64,000 nt of DNA from Rhizoctonia solani (lineage: Eukaryota > Basidiomycota > Agaricomycetes > Cantharellales > Ceratobasidiaceae): positions 1,860,001 through 1,924,000 of the forward strand of contig NC_057378.1 of NCBI RefSeq assembly GCF_016906535.1. The letters run 5' to 3'. The translations under genes and the position numbers were made by a program. The notes below the pieces were generated by a model, which did no database searches, was not told where the DNA came from, and saw nothing but the letters and a program-made list of their open reading frames with translations. Of the stretch, positions 1 through 12,419 are shown piece by piece; the stretch's first letter is position 1, and every line of letters begins with the position of its first letter.

Positions 1-429
1 GCTATTAATAATCAAACTAGTGTTGGTCCCATGTAGTACCAAATTGCTATAAGGCTGACAGGCTCTGATTGCCCGCATAACCCAAGTTTTGCCGGAACTC
101 TGCAAGTAGCGCTCCTAGACAGCCAAAATACCCACTTGCAAAAAACCCGCACATATCAAAATTGCCAGATCTGTTGATTTGCTGTAGGGATTGTCCAACG
201 ATAGGTACTTGATGCAAGGAGTTAGCAAATAACACCTTGCACAAAAACCGCTCATAAGTCCTGTATCAGGCACCTATCCCCCCACGCCGTCTCAGAAATT
301 CCATCTACACGCTCTGGCGTCCCTCATCCCTACCCCTGCCCTTCCAGTTGTTCCAGTTGCCACTCAGTTCCATCCTGTTCCCAACCACCCACTTGCAGCC
401 CATCTCCCTCTTTGCAAGACCTGCCAAGA
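1..429 (+). other. G1 untranslated leader (partial)
   Basis: This non-coding stretch precedes gag. Positions 1-80 match the leaders of G2, G3 and G6, and also the more distant G5, around the shared block GTAGTACCAAATTGCTATAA at 34-53. The primer site itself lies left of the window. Confidence 0.75.
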
Positions 430-1620
430 ATGGAACCGGAGCCAACCATTAGCGCTCTCCTCAAGGCTGTCACAGCCCTCACAGCCACAGTTGGGTCCCT
501 ACAGGACCAAATCCGCAACCAAGGCCAACAGCTCATTGAGCTCAAAGCCATATGCAAGGAGACCGCCGACTTACTTGGCAACAAGGATCAAGGAGCCCCC
601 CAAGCCCAGCCTGGTCCATTGACTGGGCCTGTCACCCCTCCTACACACTCAGGAGGGGAAACCCACACTCCAGGAACGGTTAGGCCTGGACTCAAGGCCC
701 CCTTTAGACCATCCAGAGGGACTGGCTTTGACTTGGAAGAAGAGGAGGAACCCTGGCAAGCTCCCAAAAAAGAGCCTTGCAGCACGCCTAGGAGCCTCAG
801 CTCCCTCACCCCCTTTGACGCAGGGTCCAGCGTGAAAAGGCCCAAGATGGACCTCCCCAAACCCTATAAAGGAGATACCAGGGGACGTAAGGCCACCCAG
901 TGGCTAGATCAGATGCTGCTTTGGGTAGCCCTCCATTGTGATCAGTTTGACAAGGAGGAACAAATGGTTGTGTGGATCCTATACCACATGACCAACAAGG
1001 CTGCCAATTGGGCACTCCCCATTATTGGGACAATCATCAAGGGCAAGGGGAACCCTCCTACCACCATCCCGGCCTTAACGGCCAAATTCAAAGAGGCCTT
1101 TGCTGATCCCAACGCCAAGCAGGCTGCTGCCAGGAAAATTGCGGCGCTCTCCCAAACCACCACAACCTCCAAGTACATCACGGAATTCTGCAGTCTCATG
1201 GCGGAATTGGACTGGAATGAGGAGACCTACATTGCGCAGTTCACGCAGGGCCTCCACTGGAAAGTCAAGGAATTGCTATCAACCAAGGATAGCTTTCCCA
1301 ACAAACTTGAAGCAATTTTTGCGGCTTCCATAAAAATTGACAACATACACTGCAAAAATGAGGAGAACCACCCAAAGAAGGCGTCCGCCAAGTCCCCAGC
1401 CACTGTGGCCACCACTTCCACCACCACCACTCAACGGGTTTGTTTATCAGAAGACCCTAACTACGTCACTCCAGAAGAAAGGGACCGCCGTTGCGCATCA
1501 GGGCTATGCATGAAATGTGGCCAGAAGGGCCATGGGATCAAGCAATGCCCCAATGGTTGGAAGGCAACCCTCAAAGAGGTGGCTAAGGTAGCCAAGGAAT
1601 CTGAATCAGGAAAAGACTGA
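430..1620 (+). CDS. gag: Gag polyprotein of G1 (capsid plus zinc knuckle)
   Basis: This 396-residue structural protein of the retrotransposon particle packages element RNA. I start it at the ATG at 430, which begins MEPEPT as in the three sister copies. The order is a short coiled segment, a proline-rich acidic linker, a retrotransposon-Gag capsid fold (roughly residues 150-320), and one CCHC zinc knuckle, CMKCGQKGHGIKQC, encoded at 1507-1548. The frame is open to TGA at 1618. Pol follows in the -1 frame, so a frameshift or reinitiation is needed to make it. Confidence 0.9.
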   Translation: MEPEPTISALLKAVTALTATVGSLQDQIRNQGQQLIELKAICKETADLLGNKDQGAPQAQPGPLTGPVTPPTHSGGETHTPGTVRPGLKAPFRPSRGTGFDLEEEEEPWQAPKKEPCSTPRSLSSLTPFDAGSSVKRPKMDLPKPYKGDTRGRKATQWLDQMLLWVALHCDQFDKEEQMVVWILYHMTNKAANWALPIIGTIIKGKGNPPTTIPALTAKFKEAFADPNAKQAAARKIAALSQTTTTSKYITEFCSLMAELDWNEETYIAQFTQGLHWKVKELLSTKDSFPNKLEAIFAASIKIDNIHCKNEENHPKKASAKSPATVATTSTTTTQRVCLSEDPNYVTPEERDRRCASGLCMKCGQKGHGIKQCPNGWKATLKEVAKVAKESESGKD

Positions 1621-4600
1621 AGTCAAAGACCGCTGCCAAGCCCTTGACTCCCAAAATGGACACTATAGATAGTTGCGTTGAATTTGTATCCCTTGGCCTT
1701 GATTCAAATAAAAAACCATTGTTATATATTGATCTACACGTCCAGAAATTCCCGGCAGAAGCTCTCAAAACCCTCATAGACTCCGGAGCCACTTCCAATT
1801 TCATATCCCCCTCTATTGTCAAGAAATATAAAATCCCAAAAACCCAACTTGAAAACCCACAAGTTGTGAGAATGTTAGATGGTACAATCTCTCAAACCAG
1901 TTGTATTTGGCACCAGGTTCATCTCACAGTTTTGGCCAATGGCCATACACACTCCATCCCTTTCTTAGTCTGCCCTATTGGGAACACACCCGCCATACTT
2001 GGCATGACATGGCTCACTCAGGAGTCACCCCTCATAGACTGGAACCTAGGCACTGTCACCTTCCCAGACCAAGTCCAGATAGCCTTGGAAGAAGAAGCAG
2101 ATCTCAACCCCCTTGCAGATTTACCTACGGAATACCATGAATTTGCCAAGGTGTTTGGAGAAGAGGAATTTAAGGTCCTTCCCCCGCACAGGGAATATGA
2201 TATTGCCATTGACCTAATCCCTGACGCCAAACTCTCTCCTGGACCCATCTACAGCATGACTGATGCAGAATCCAAGGCGCTTAAACTACATATTGATGAG
2301 GAATTAGCAACGGGCAAGATCTGTCCCAGCACTTCCTCAGCAGGCGCCCCTGTCATGTTTGTTAAGAAGGCGGATGGTTCTCTGAGACTTGTGGTAGACT
2401 ATTGGAAGCTCAACAACGTTACCCATAAGAACGTCTACCCTCTTCCCAGGCAAGATGACTTAATGGCCAAACTTAGGAATGCAAAACTATTTACCAAGCT
2501 GGACCCACAATGGGGCTACAACAACGTCAGGATTAGAGAAGGAGATGAATGGAAAACAGCGTTCAGAACCAAATATGGGCTATTCAAATATCTGGTAATG
2601 CCGTTTGGCCTTACCAATGCCCCTGCCGCCTTCCAGCATTTCATGAATGACTTGTTTAGGGACCTCATTGACGTCACAGTGGTTATATACTTGGATGATA
2701 TTTTGATCTTCTCAGAAAAACCTGAGGAACACCCATCTCATGTCAGGGAGGTTCTATCCTGGCTATTGAAGAATCAGCTATTCTGTAAACTATCCAAGTG
2801 CCACTTCCATGTCACCACGGTAGATTACCTTGGTATTGTTATCTCCCCTGCCGGCTTCTCCATGGACCAGAAGAAGATTGAAGCCGTTACAACGTGGCCT
2901 GCACCAAAGACAGTCAAACAGGTCCAGGCCTTCCTAGGGTTTGTCAATTACCTCAGACGCTTCATCCCAAATTTCAGCTTGGTAGCGTGCCCCCTCCACA
3001 ACCTCACCAAGAAGGAAACCCCTTGGTTGTGGGACATAACGGAAGAACAGGCATTCCAGGAACTTAAGGCACTGGTAACTAAGGCACCGGTACTCATCCA
3101 CTCCAATCCAAATCTCCCCTATTACCTTGAAACAGATGCATCAGGGGTAGCAATGGGGGCCATACTCAGTCAAAGAGGGGCAGATAACCAATTGCATCCA
3201 ATTGCCTATATGTCTAAATCCTTCTCAGGGGCCAAGACAAACTATGACACCCACAACAAGGAACTTCTAGCCATCATCAAGGCCCTGGAGGAATGGCGTA
3301 TATTCTTGGAAGCAACAGGCAAGCCAATCCAGGTCTTCACAGATCACAGGAACCTGGAATACTGGATGCAGGCTAGGACCTTCAACCAGAGGCACGCCAG
3401 ATGGCGCATATTCCTGAGCAATTTCAATTTTGAGATCCATTATTGCCCAGGAAAGCAATCAGGAAAACCAGACGCCCTTTCCAGAAGATTGGATTACGTA
3501 GATGCTCCTACAGAACCAGAAATCATGCTGCCTTTGGAAGTTTTTGCAAACACGTCAGAAGAGGAACTTGAGATTGTCACAAATATTTGTGACAAACTCA
3601 GGGAAGATCCATTGCTAGAACCCATCATCAGGTTCCTCACGGAAGACGCAGACAACGCCCCTCCGTCTATTTGCAAAGCTTATAAAGACTATGATTGGGA
3701 AGAGGATTTGCTATGGTACTGCGGAAAGCTAGTGGTCCCAGACTCAGAAGACCTCAAGGATTGACTCCTCAGGGAATTCCATGATTCCCCCCTGGTAGGC
3801 CACCCCAGACAACAACGGACCCTAGAACTACTAAGCTGTAACTATTGGTGGCCAGGAATGAAGTCCTCTGCAAAAGAATGGGTTGAATGTTGCCCCATCT
3901 GCCAATCCAACCGTTGCGCCCACAAACCAGTGATAGCTTTAAAACCCTTAGAAGTCCCCCCTTTCCCATTCCATACAATTTCCTACAACTTCATCACAGG
4001 TTTTCCCAGATCAGATGGACATGACGCAATATTGGTAGTCATAGACTTGTTTTCAAAATTTGGGCACTTCATCCCAACTACCAAAAAGGTGTTGGCCAAG
4101 GGCCTAGCAAATCTCTTTGTTACCCATGTTTGGAAACTCCACAGCCTCCCGGTAAAAACTATATCAGATCAAGGGACCACGTTTACCGGAAAGTTCCTCA
4201 GGGCCTTGTACCAGCAATTGGGGATCCAACCATCCTTCTCTTTGGCCTACCACCCCAAGTCAGACAGACAAACCAAACAGGTTAACCAATTCATTGAGTT
4301 TTACCTCCAATCTTATGTAGCAGCGGATCACTCAGATTGGGTAAAATGGTTACCCCTTGCAGAGTATGCATACAACAACGCCAAGCACGCTGCCACGGGT
4401 AAAACCCCATTCAAACTAGTCTATGGAAGGAACCCTGTGATGAGTCCGTTGACTGTGCCAGCCAACGTACCAGAAGCAGACCTTGTAGCTGATACCCTTG
4501 CACGGGAGTGGAAAGAAGCAGAGTTGGCGCTCAGAATGACCAAAGAACGCATGGCAGGGACAAAAGGGGTAATACCGGAATACTCTGTAGGCAAGAAGGT

Positions 4601-5030
4601 CTGGCTGGACGGAAAGAATGTGGAACTAAGAACAAATTCCAACAAACTAGACCCCAAACAACTGGGACCGTTCAAAGTCACAGAAAAGATTTCCAGTCAT
4701 GCCTATTGTCTAAAATTACCGGAAACTCTGAAAATCCATGACGTGTTCTATGTAGGACTGTTATCCAAGGCTCATGAATCCCCAAGTCAACCATTTCCAA
4801 ACCAACCCCCTCCTGAAACAATAGAAGGAGAAGAAGAGTATGAGGTTGAACAAATCATCAACTCCAAGAGACAACAGGGAAAATGGTTCTACTTGATCAA
4901 ATGGAAAGGTTACAGACCCAAAGATAATTCATGGGAACCTAAGGAACTGCTGGAACATAGTCAGGAGGAGATCCAATGCTTCAACAAGTTGCAACTGAAA
5001 AAGGCTTGTGACTCCGCCAAGAGCCTTTAA
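1611..5030 (+). pseudogene. pol: Pol polyprotein of G1 (protease, RT, RNase H, integrase, chromodomain), one stop
   Basis: The -1 frame relative to gag runs from the gag end to TAA at 5028. In order it has an aspartic protease (DSGAT, Asp codon at 1779), reverse transcriptase with YLDD at 2688-2699, RNase H (near 3130-3470), an integrase zinc finger, a DDE core, and a C-terminal chromodomain (about 4830-4960). TGA at 3762-3764 replaces a codon that is Arg or Gln in the sister copies and cuts off integrase. In the integrase core the first Asp is Asn (3987-3989) and the final Glu is Lys (4275-4277). The RT motif YRKLN has become YWKLN. The copy is inactive, though RT and protease look intact. 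Confidence 0.92.
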
Positions 5031-5041
5031 GGGGGGGGCAA

Positions 5042-5626
5042 TGTCATAACCTCCTAAATGATACCATTGGAATCGGACGATTTTTCTACTATTTTTACTA
5101 TTTTTTACGGACTCTATATCTTTTGTTTTTCGATCACGTGATCTCGGCGCTTATTACGCCGAGATGCCGCGCCGAGATGCCGTGCCAAGGGCGCTTAGGA
5201 GAAATCCACGCTTCTGCGCAGCCCACAGCACACTTCCTTTTTCACATCTATACTTCTTTTCTCACAAGCTTTGACCACCTGTAGATAGTTCTCTTGTGTA
5301 TAAATACAAGAGGAAAATTGCTTGGAAACCCCAAGTCAATTTTACCTTGTCTCATACCATGGAGGAGGACCTTCAGCCAGCTAAGTAGCTGGCCCCCCCC
5401 CCCAGTAGTACAGAAGTTAACCCCCTTATTGCGCTCATCACACCTCCCAGGCCTAAGGCCCCATTGTCACTAGTAGTTAGTAGAAGCCCACCTTACGTGG
5501 CAGTAGTATAGCCTAGTTAGATAGTTAGATAAGCTTTGTCAGTAGTAGTACGGCCATAAGCACCCGCCCACTAGCAAGTATCCAACCTTACAGTTGGCAT
5601 ACAACACTTACAGTTGGCGTACAACA
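5042..5626 (+). repeat. 3' LTR of G1
   Basis: The LTR begins TGTCATAACC directly after a G-rich polypurine tract (5031-5041) and ends ACAACA. It contains ATCACGTGAT at 5133-5142 and the AAGTCAATTTTAC transcript-start element. The last 20 bp occur twice in tandem (5587-5606 and 5607-5626), so the end could be placed at 5606. I use 5626 because copia sequence follows it. It is about 585 bp, against 560-571 bp in the sisters. Confidence 0.85.
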
Positions 5627-6735
5627 ACAAGCCATGCTGCTTGAGTCAAATGCCCCAAAGTTCCTTTGGAGCAAGGCCATAGCATATGCGTGCTACCTAA
5701 AGAATTGCGTGCCTACGCAAGTGCATGGAACATTCTGGAAAACACCCTACAAATCCTTCTGGGGCATTAAACCCAACATTAATATGCTCCGTCCTTGGGG
5801 AAGTAAGTGCTACATACTAAATCAAGGTGGAGACTTGTCTAAGCTCAACCCTAAGACAACAACCGCAATATTTGTGGGCATATCAGATGCCCAAGGAAAG
5901 AGCTGGCAGTACTACAAGTCAGGATCAAACCGCATATTGCACTTGCAAAACATCACCTTTCCAAGTCATGCACAAATCAAAGGAGTTGATAACAGCAAAC
6001 CCAAACTGGGAGAATCAGTTGCTCCACCCGCTGAGGGGGAGATGACGCAAGCTAACAACGCTGCGCAACAACCAATAGAAAATACTAGAACAGGGGGAGT
6101 GCATGTAGATAGTGAAGAAATGAAAATTAAAAAATTAGAACATATGGGTATAAAAAGCAAACCGCTGAGCAACAAATCAACATCCAACAAACCAACTCAA
6201 CCTGCTCAGCAATTGCTCAATCAACCTGTTGTTCCCAAACCTACCACTGTTTGCAACAATCCTGTTATGCGCACTGGTAATAATTCTATTTCTAACTCTA
6301 CTCTACAAACAATCAATGCGCTCAAAGGTAACATCTCAACCAGAGCCCAAACCTGCAGTAGGAATCCTAACCCTACTTGTGTCTCACTTCAACAAGAACA
6401 TGGCGGAGTCAGGATTAAACTCCCCAACAACATTGCAACAGGTCAGTTTAATGGCCAACCAACAAACAAGACTACTAACCTTGTACTAGACCTCCCCAAC
6501 GCTGCAAGCATGCACTCCAACAGCTCCAACATTGACCTTGACGCATATACCTTCTCCACCAACACCTCCTCCATACTCTCTGCCCCTACCATCCTGTCCA
6601 AGCTTGCCTACCCACTGGCAACCCCACCAGCAACCAAACTGGACACATCCTTATCTGACTTGCTCAACAATCAATTCAGCTACCTCAACCTATCCAAATT
6701 GACTTCAACCAAATCAGATACCACCCTGGCAACGC
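5627..6735 (+). pseudogene. Copia pol piece A: integrase C-terminus and linker
   Basis: The frame runs through 5634 onward and shows typical copia integrase C-terminal sequence (residues reading AMLLESNAPKFLW, later WGSKCYI and IFVGIS). A long Asn/Thr/Pro-rich linker follows. It is open until G2 interrupts it at 6736, and the codon is completed at 12985. The catalytic core of integrase is not in the window. Confidence 0.88.
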
Positions 6736-7295
6736 TGTTACAACCCCCTAAATTATACCATCGGAATTGCCTCCTTTTTCTAATATTTTTACTATTTTTT
6801 ACGGACTTGTTAGCTTATGTTTTTCAATCACGTGATCTCGGCGCTTATTATGCCAAGATGCCGCGCCAAGATGCCGTGCCAAGGGCGCTTAGGAGAAATC
6901 CATGCTTCTGCACAGCCCGCAGCACGCTTCTTATTTCACACATGTACTTCTTCTCTCACGCACACAGACCATGTAGATAGTGCATCCTTGTCTATATATA
7001 CAGCAGGAAAATTGCTTGGAGACCCCAAGTCAATTTTACCTCATCTCATACCATTGAGGAGGAACACCCTTAGCCAGCTAAGTAGCTGGCCCTAGTAGTT
7101 CAGAAGTTTACCCCCTTATTGCACTTACCACACCTCCAGGGCTAGGCCCCCCTTGTCAGTAGTATAGTTCAGAAGTCCGCCTTACAGCGGTACTAGTATA
7201 GCCTTAGATAGTCAGATTACATAAGCCAGTGTAGTAGTACGGCCACAAGCGCCTGCCCACTAGCGTGTACCCAACCTTACAGTTGGCGTACAACA
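6736..7295 (+). repeat. 5' LTR of G2
   Basis: It runs TGTTACAACC to ACAACA, 560 bp, matching 12420-12979. The TATA box TATATATA lies at 6993-7000. Small ORFs inside it recur in every LTR of the family and are not genes. Confidence 0.95.
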
Positions 7296-7310
7296 TTGTA
7301 AAATCAACTT
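6993..7310 (+). promoter_or_regulatory. G2 promoter and self-priming pair
   Basis: TATATATA at 6993-7000 is followed 34 nt later by AAGTCAATTTTAC (7027-7039), the presumed transcript start. Two nt inside the element, GTAAAATCAACTT (7298-7310) pairs with it at 11 of 13 positions. This is the layout of Tf1-type self-priming, where the transcript's own 5' end primes minus-strand synthesis. The two mismatches fit decay of an original TCGA core in both strands. Confidence 0.7.
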
Positions 7311-7813
7311 GTAGTAGGCTTGATTGACAAGGAGAAGACCCCCTGTACTAGCACAAGGGAAAACACCAGATTGGACTCGCCTTTTGTCTTCAATAATCAA
7401 ACAGACGTTGGTCCCTGGTAGTACCAAATTGCTATAAGGCAGACAGGCTCTAATCCCCCGCATACCCTGAGTTTTGCCGGAACTCAGTAGTCAGCAACCC
7501 TAGACCGCTGAAATACCCGCTTGCTGAAAACCCGCCCATATCACAACTGCCAGGTCTACTGATTTGTTGTAGGGACAGTCCAACGCTAGGTACTAGACGC
7601 AAGGGTTTAGCGCCAGTACACTACAGAAAAACCGCTCATAAGTCCTGATATAGGCACTATCTCCCCCACACTGTCTCCACCATTCCCTCCACTTGCTCTG
7701 GAGTCCCACATCCGTACTCCCGGCCTTCCTCTTGCTCCTCTCAACGTTCCATTCCATCCCACTCCCAACCAACCTCTTGCAGCACATCTCCCGCTCCGCA
7801 AGACTTGCCCAGG
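7311..7813 (+). other. G2 untranslated leader
   Basis: This is non-coding between the primer site and gag. It includes the block, shared with G1, G3, G6 and G5, that runs from TACTAGCACAAGGGAAA (near 7347) to the GACAGG motif (near 7442). Confidence 0.75.
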
Positions 7814-8998
7814 ATGGAACCAGAGCCATCCCCTACCGCTCTCCTTGAGGCTATCACAGCCCTCACAGCCACCATTGGGTACCTGCAGGACCAAATCCAT
7901 GCCCAAAGCCAGCAAATCACCAAGCTTAGGGCCATATGCAAGGAAACAGCAGACCTCCTTGGGGATAAGGATCAAGGAGCCCCCCAAACCCAGCCTGGCC
8001 CATTGACTGGGCCTACCACCCCTCCTACCCACTCAGGAGGGGAAGTCCACACTCCAGGCACGGTTAGGCCTGGACTCAAGGCCCCATTCCGCCCCTCTAG
8101 GGGAACGGGTTATGACTCAGAAGAAGAAGAGGAACCCAAGCAAGCCCCAAAGAAAGAGCCTTGTGGAATGCCTAGGAGCTTAAGCTCACTCACCCCCTTT
8201 GATTCAGGGTCCAGCGTAAAGCGGCCCAAAATGGAACTACCCAACCCATATAAGGGAGATTCCAGGGGAAGAAAGGCAACCCAATGGCTGGATTGCATGC
8301 TACTTTGGGTTGCGCTTCATCAAGACCAATTCAATGAAGAAGAGCAAATGGTGGTGTGGATCTTATACCACATGACCAACAAAGCTGCCAACTGGGCTCT
8401 TCCCATTATTGGGACTATTATCAAGGGTGAGGGAAATCCTCCCACTACCATTCCAGCCTTAACAGCCAAATTCAAAGAAGCATTTGCGGACCCCAATGCC
8501 AAGAGGGCAGCCGCCAGGAAAATAGCTGCGCTGACTCAGACCACAACCACATCTGAGTATGTCACAGAGTTCCACAATCTCATAGCGGAACTAGATTGGA
8601 ACAAGGAGGCATATATTGCCCAGTTCAAGTGCGGCCTTCACTGGAAGGTTAAGGAACTCTTGTCCACCAAGGACAATATTCCCAACAAATTGGAGGCAAT
8701 CTTTGCCGCCTCCATCAAAATTGACAATACTTGTTGGGAGAATGAGGAGAACCGCCCCAAAAAGGCTCCTACCAAGGCCCCGGTCACTGCGACCACCTCC
8801 ACCTCCACTACCACAAGGGTCTGTCTATCAGAAGACCCAAATTACGTCACCCCGGAGGAACAAGATTGCCGCCACGCATCTGGGCTATGTGTCAAATGCG
8901 GCCAAAAGGGGCATGGCATCAAGCAGTGCCCCAACGGTTGGAAGGCCACCATCAAGAAGGCCGCCAAAATTGGTCAGGATGAGTTGGAAAAAGAGTAA
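7814..8998 (+). CDS. gag: Gag polyprotein of G2
   Basis: This 394-residue protein starts at the ATG at 7814 (MEPEPS). It has the same plan as G1 Gag: acidic/proline linker, capsid domain, and CCHC knuckle CVKCGQKGHGIKQC near 8888. It ends GAA-AAA-GAG-TAA, with pol in the -1 frame across that point. No stops interrupt it, so it could still supply Gag in trans. Confidence 0.9.
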   Translation: MEPEPSPTALLEAITALTATIGYLQDQIHAQSQQITKLRAICKETADLLGDKDQGAPQTQPGPLTGPTTPPTHSGGEVHTPGTVRPGLKAPFRPSRGTGYDSEEEEEPKQAPKKEPCGMPRSLSSLTPFDSGSSVKRPKMELPNPYKGDSRGRKATQWLDCMLLWVALHQDQFNEEEQMVVWILYHMTNKAANWALPIIGTIIKGEGNPPTTIPALTAKFKEAFADPNAKRAAARKIAALTQTTTTSEYVTEFHNLIAELDWNKEAYIAQFKCGLHWKVKELLSTKDNIPNKLEAIFAASIKIDNTCWENEENRPKKAPTKAPVTATTSTSTTTRVCLSEDPNYVTPEEQDCRHASGLCVKCGQKGHGIKQCPNGWKATIKKAAKIGQDELEKE

Positions 8999-11900
8999 GG
9001 CCAAGAGCTACCGTCAAGCCCTTGGTCTCTAAATTAGAATTGCATGTACCTGTCTTGGAATTTGTAAATATTGCAACGGATTCAAACAAGAAACCCCTAC
9101 TCTTTCTAGACATAACACTGCGTGACTACCCAACAGAACCTATCAAAACCCTCATCAACTCTGGCGCCACCTCCAATTTCATATCCCCCACATTAGTAGA
9201 AAAACTCAAAATCCCAAAAACCCTACTTGAAAATCCACAAGTAGTGAGAATGCTAGATGGTACCATATCTCAGACTGGTTGCATATGGCACCAGGTACAC
9301 CTTGCGGTCTTGGCCAACGGCCATCCCCACACTATCCCCTTCTTAGTTTGCCCTATTGGGAACACACCAGCCATACTTGGCATGACTTGGCTCACTCAGG
9401 AGTTGCCTCTCATTGACTGGACCCTAGGCACCATTACCTTCCCCAAACAAGCACAAATTGCCTCTGAAGAAGAGGCAGACCCAGACCCTCTAGTGGACCT
9501 CCCCTCTCAATATCATGAGTTTGCTAGGGTGTTTGGCAAAGAAGAGTTCAAGGTCTTACCCCCCCATAGGGAGTACAACATTGCCATAGACCTTGTTCCT
9601 GATGCCAGACTCATCCCAGGACCAATTTACGGCATGACAGATGCAGAGTCTAAAGCACTGAAGCAGCATATTGAGGAAGAACTGGCCACGGGGAAGATCC
9701 GCCCTAGTACCTCCTCTACTGGCGCCCCAGTAATGTTTGTCAAAAAGGCCAATGGTTCCCTCAGATTAGTTGTGGATTACAGGAAGCTGAATGACGTTAC
9801 CCATAAGAACGTATACCCCTTACCAAGGCAGGACAACCTCATGGCCAAACTCAGGCATGCCAAGATCTTCACAAAATTGGACTTGCAATGGGGGTATAAT
9901 AATGTTTGAATCAAGAAGGGTGATGAATGGAAGACAGCCTTTAGAACTAAATATGGCCTATTCAAATACCTAGTTATGCCTTTTGGTCTTACCAACGCCC
10001 CCGCAGCATTCCAACATTTCATGAACAATCTATTTAGGGATCTTATCAACGTCACTGTGGTCATATACCTGGATGATATACTGATCTTCTCAGAAAAACC
10101 CAAGGACCACCCAACCCATGTCAGGGAGGTCTTATCACAGCTAATGAGAAATCAGTTGTTCTGCAAACTCTCCAAGTGCCACTTCCATGTCACAACAGTA
10201 GACTATCTTGGCATTGTCATCTCTCCTGCTGGATTCTCTATGGACCAGAAGAAGATAGAAGCAGTCACATCATGGCCTCAGCCCAGAACAGTCAAACAAG
10301 TCCAGGCCTTCCTAGGGTTTGTCAACTACCTCTGCCAATTCATCCCCAATTTCAGCTCAGTTGCTTGTCCCCTGCACAACCTGACAAAGAAAGAAAACCC
10401 CTGGTCATGGGGCAACCCCAAAGAAGCCGCGTTCCAGGAGTTGAAATCCTTAGTTACCAAGTCCCTGGTACTCATCCATTCCAACCCAGACCTACCTTAC
10501 TACCTTGAGACCAACGCATCAGGAGTAGCCATGGGAGCAATACTAAGCCAGCAAGGCCCCAACAACCAACTGCACCCTATTGCCTACATGTCAAAATCAT
10601 TCTCAGGAGCAGAAGCCAATTATGACACTCACAATAAGGAGCTCCTGGCTATCATTAAGGCACTGGAAGAATGGAGGATATTCTTGGAGGCAACAGACAA
10701 ACCAATACAAGTCTTCACGGATCATAGGAATCTGGAATATTGGATGCAGGCACAAACATTCAACTGATGACACGCAAGATGGCGTGTATTCCTAGGTGAC
10801 TTTAACTTCAAAATTCACTATTGCCCAGGGAAACAGTCAGGGAAGCCGGATGCACTATCCAGAAGAGCGGACTATGTAGATGAACCCCAAAGACCAGAAA
10901 TCATGATACCATCCAAAGTGTTTGTCAACACGTCTGAGGAAGAACTTGAGATTGTATTGGAAATCAGGAGCAAACTGAGGGAGGACCCATCCCTAGACCC
11001 CATTATCCAGTTCCTGACAGAAGATGTTGACAATGCACCTCCCTTCATTAAGAAGGCTTACAGAGACTACAATTGGGAGGAAGACCTCCTATGGTACCGT
11101 GGAAAGCTAGTTGTCCCAGATTTGGAAGTCCTGAAGGAACGTCTACTCAGAGAATTCCACAATTCACCCCTGGCAGGACACCCTGGACAACAGAGAACCT
11201 TGGAACTCCTGAGCCGCAGTTACTGGTGGCCAGGAATGAAGTTGTCCGCCAAGGAATGGGTAGAATGTTGTCCAACCTGCCAAGCCAATTGCCGCGCTCA
11301 CGCTCCTGTCATTGCCCTGAAACCCTTACAAGTTCCCCCCTTTCCGTTCCACACAATATCCTACAACTTCATCACAGGATTTCCCAGGTCCAACGGGCAC
11401 AACGCAATCCTGGTAGTAATTGACTCCTTCTCCAAGTTTGGGCATTTCATCCCAACCTCCAAAAAGGTCACTGCAAAAGGTCTTGCTGATTTGTTCATCA
11501 CTCACGTCTGGAAACTCCACGGATTGCCTGTCAAAGCTATCTTGGATTGAGGAACTACCTTCACAGGAAAATTCTTGAGGGCATTATATCAACAACTTGG
11601 GGTCAGGCCAGCATTTTCCTCAGCTTATCACCCAGAGTCAGACGGGCAAACGGAAAGGGTCAACCAGTTCATTGAGTTTTATCTGCGTTCCTATGTTGCA
11701 GCCAACCATTCCGATTGGGCTGCGTGGTTACCATTGGCAGAATACGCATACAATAATGCCAAACATGCAGCAACCGGGAAAACACCATTCGAGCTTGTCT
11801 ATGGACAAAACCCAGTCATGAACCTGTCCAATGTATCAGCCAACGTCCCAGAAGCAGATGCGGTAGCAGATACACTAGCCTGTGAATGGAAAGAAGCGGA

Positions 11901-12408
11901 GGCAGCTCTCCAAATGAGCAAAGAACGCATGACCAGGAGCCAGGGAATAATTCCAGAATACTCAGTAGGCAAAAAAGTCTGGCTGGATGGGAAGAACGTG
12001 GAACTTAGGACCAATTCAAACAAGTTAGACCCCAAACGCCTTGGTCCCTTCAAGGTCATTGAAAAAATCTCTAGTCACGCCTACCACCTGGAACTACCAG
12101 AAACTCTGAAAATCCATGACGTCTTCTATGTTGGATTACTATCAAAAAGCCACGAGTCACCAAGTCAGCCATTTCCAGAACAACCTCCCCCTGAAACAAT
12201 AGAAGGAGAGGAAGAATATGAAGTGGAACAGATCATCAACTCTAAACGCCAAAAAGGAAAATGGTTCTACTTGATAAAATGGAAGGGATACAGTCCGGAG
12301 GATAATTCATGGGAACCGGAGGAGCTATTGAAACACAGCCAGGAAGAGATCAAATGCTTCAATCAAGCAAGACTCAAAAAGGCTTGTGACGCCGCCAAGA
12401 GCCTTTAA
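8989..12408 (+). pseudogene. pol: Pol polyprotein of G2, four in-frame stops
   Basis: The single -1 frame runs from the gag end to TAA at 12406. Protease (Asn-Ser-Gly-Ala-Thr in place of DSGAT, with Asp to Asn near 9150), RT with YLDD, RNase H, integrase and chromodomain are all recognisable. TGA codons at 9907, 10765, 10768 and 11548 break it. At 9907, 10768 and 11548 the sister copies have Arg. The first integrase Asp is Asn (11365-11367), and the Glu of the DDE triad is kept. The copy is inactive. Confidence 0.92.
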
Positions 12409-12419
12409 GGGGGGAGCAA

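Larger units (their letters stand above)
1..5626 (+). mobile_element. Ty3/gypsy chromovirus G1, left end outside the window
   Basis: This is a Tf1/sushi-like gypsy element in the order leader, gag, pol, polypurine tract and 3' LTR. The 5' LTR lies left of the window, so its target duplication cannot be checked. It is inserted in the integrase region of a Ty1/copia element, whose coding sequence resumes right after the 3' LTR. Gag is open. Pol has one in-frame TGA and a changed integrase catalytic residue, so this copy is not autonomous. Confidence 0.93.

Noticed and set aside
6817..7095. ORF of about 92 codons in LTRs, repeated at 12501, 13824 and 33726
   Set aside because: It lies wholly inside LTR sequence, recurs only because the LTR recurs, and its start and length vary with CpG decay. 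No domain is visible.
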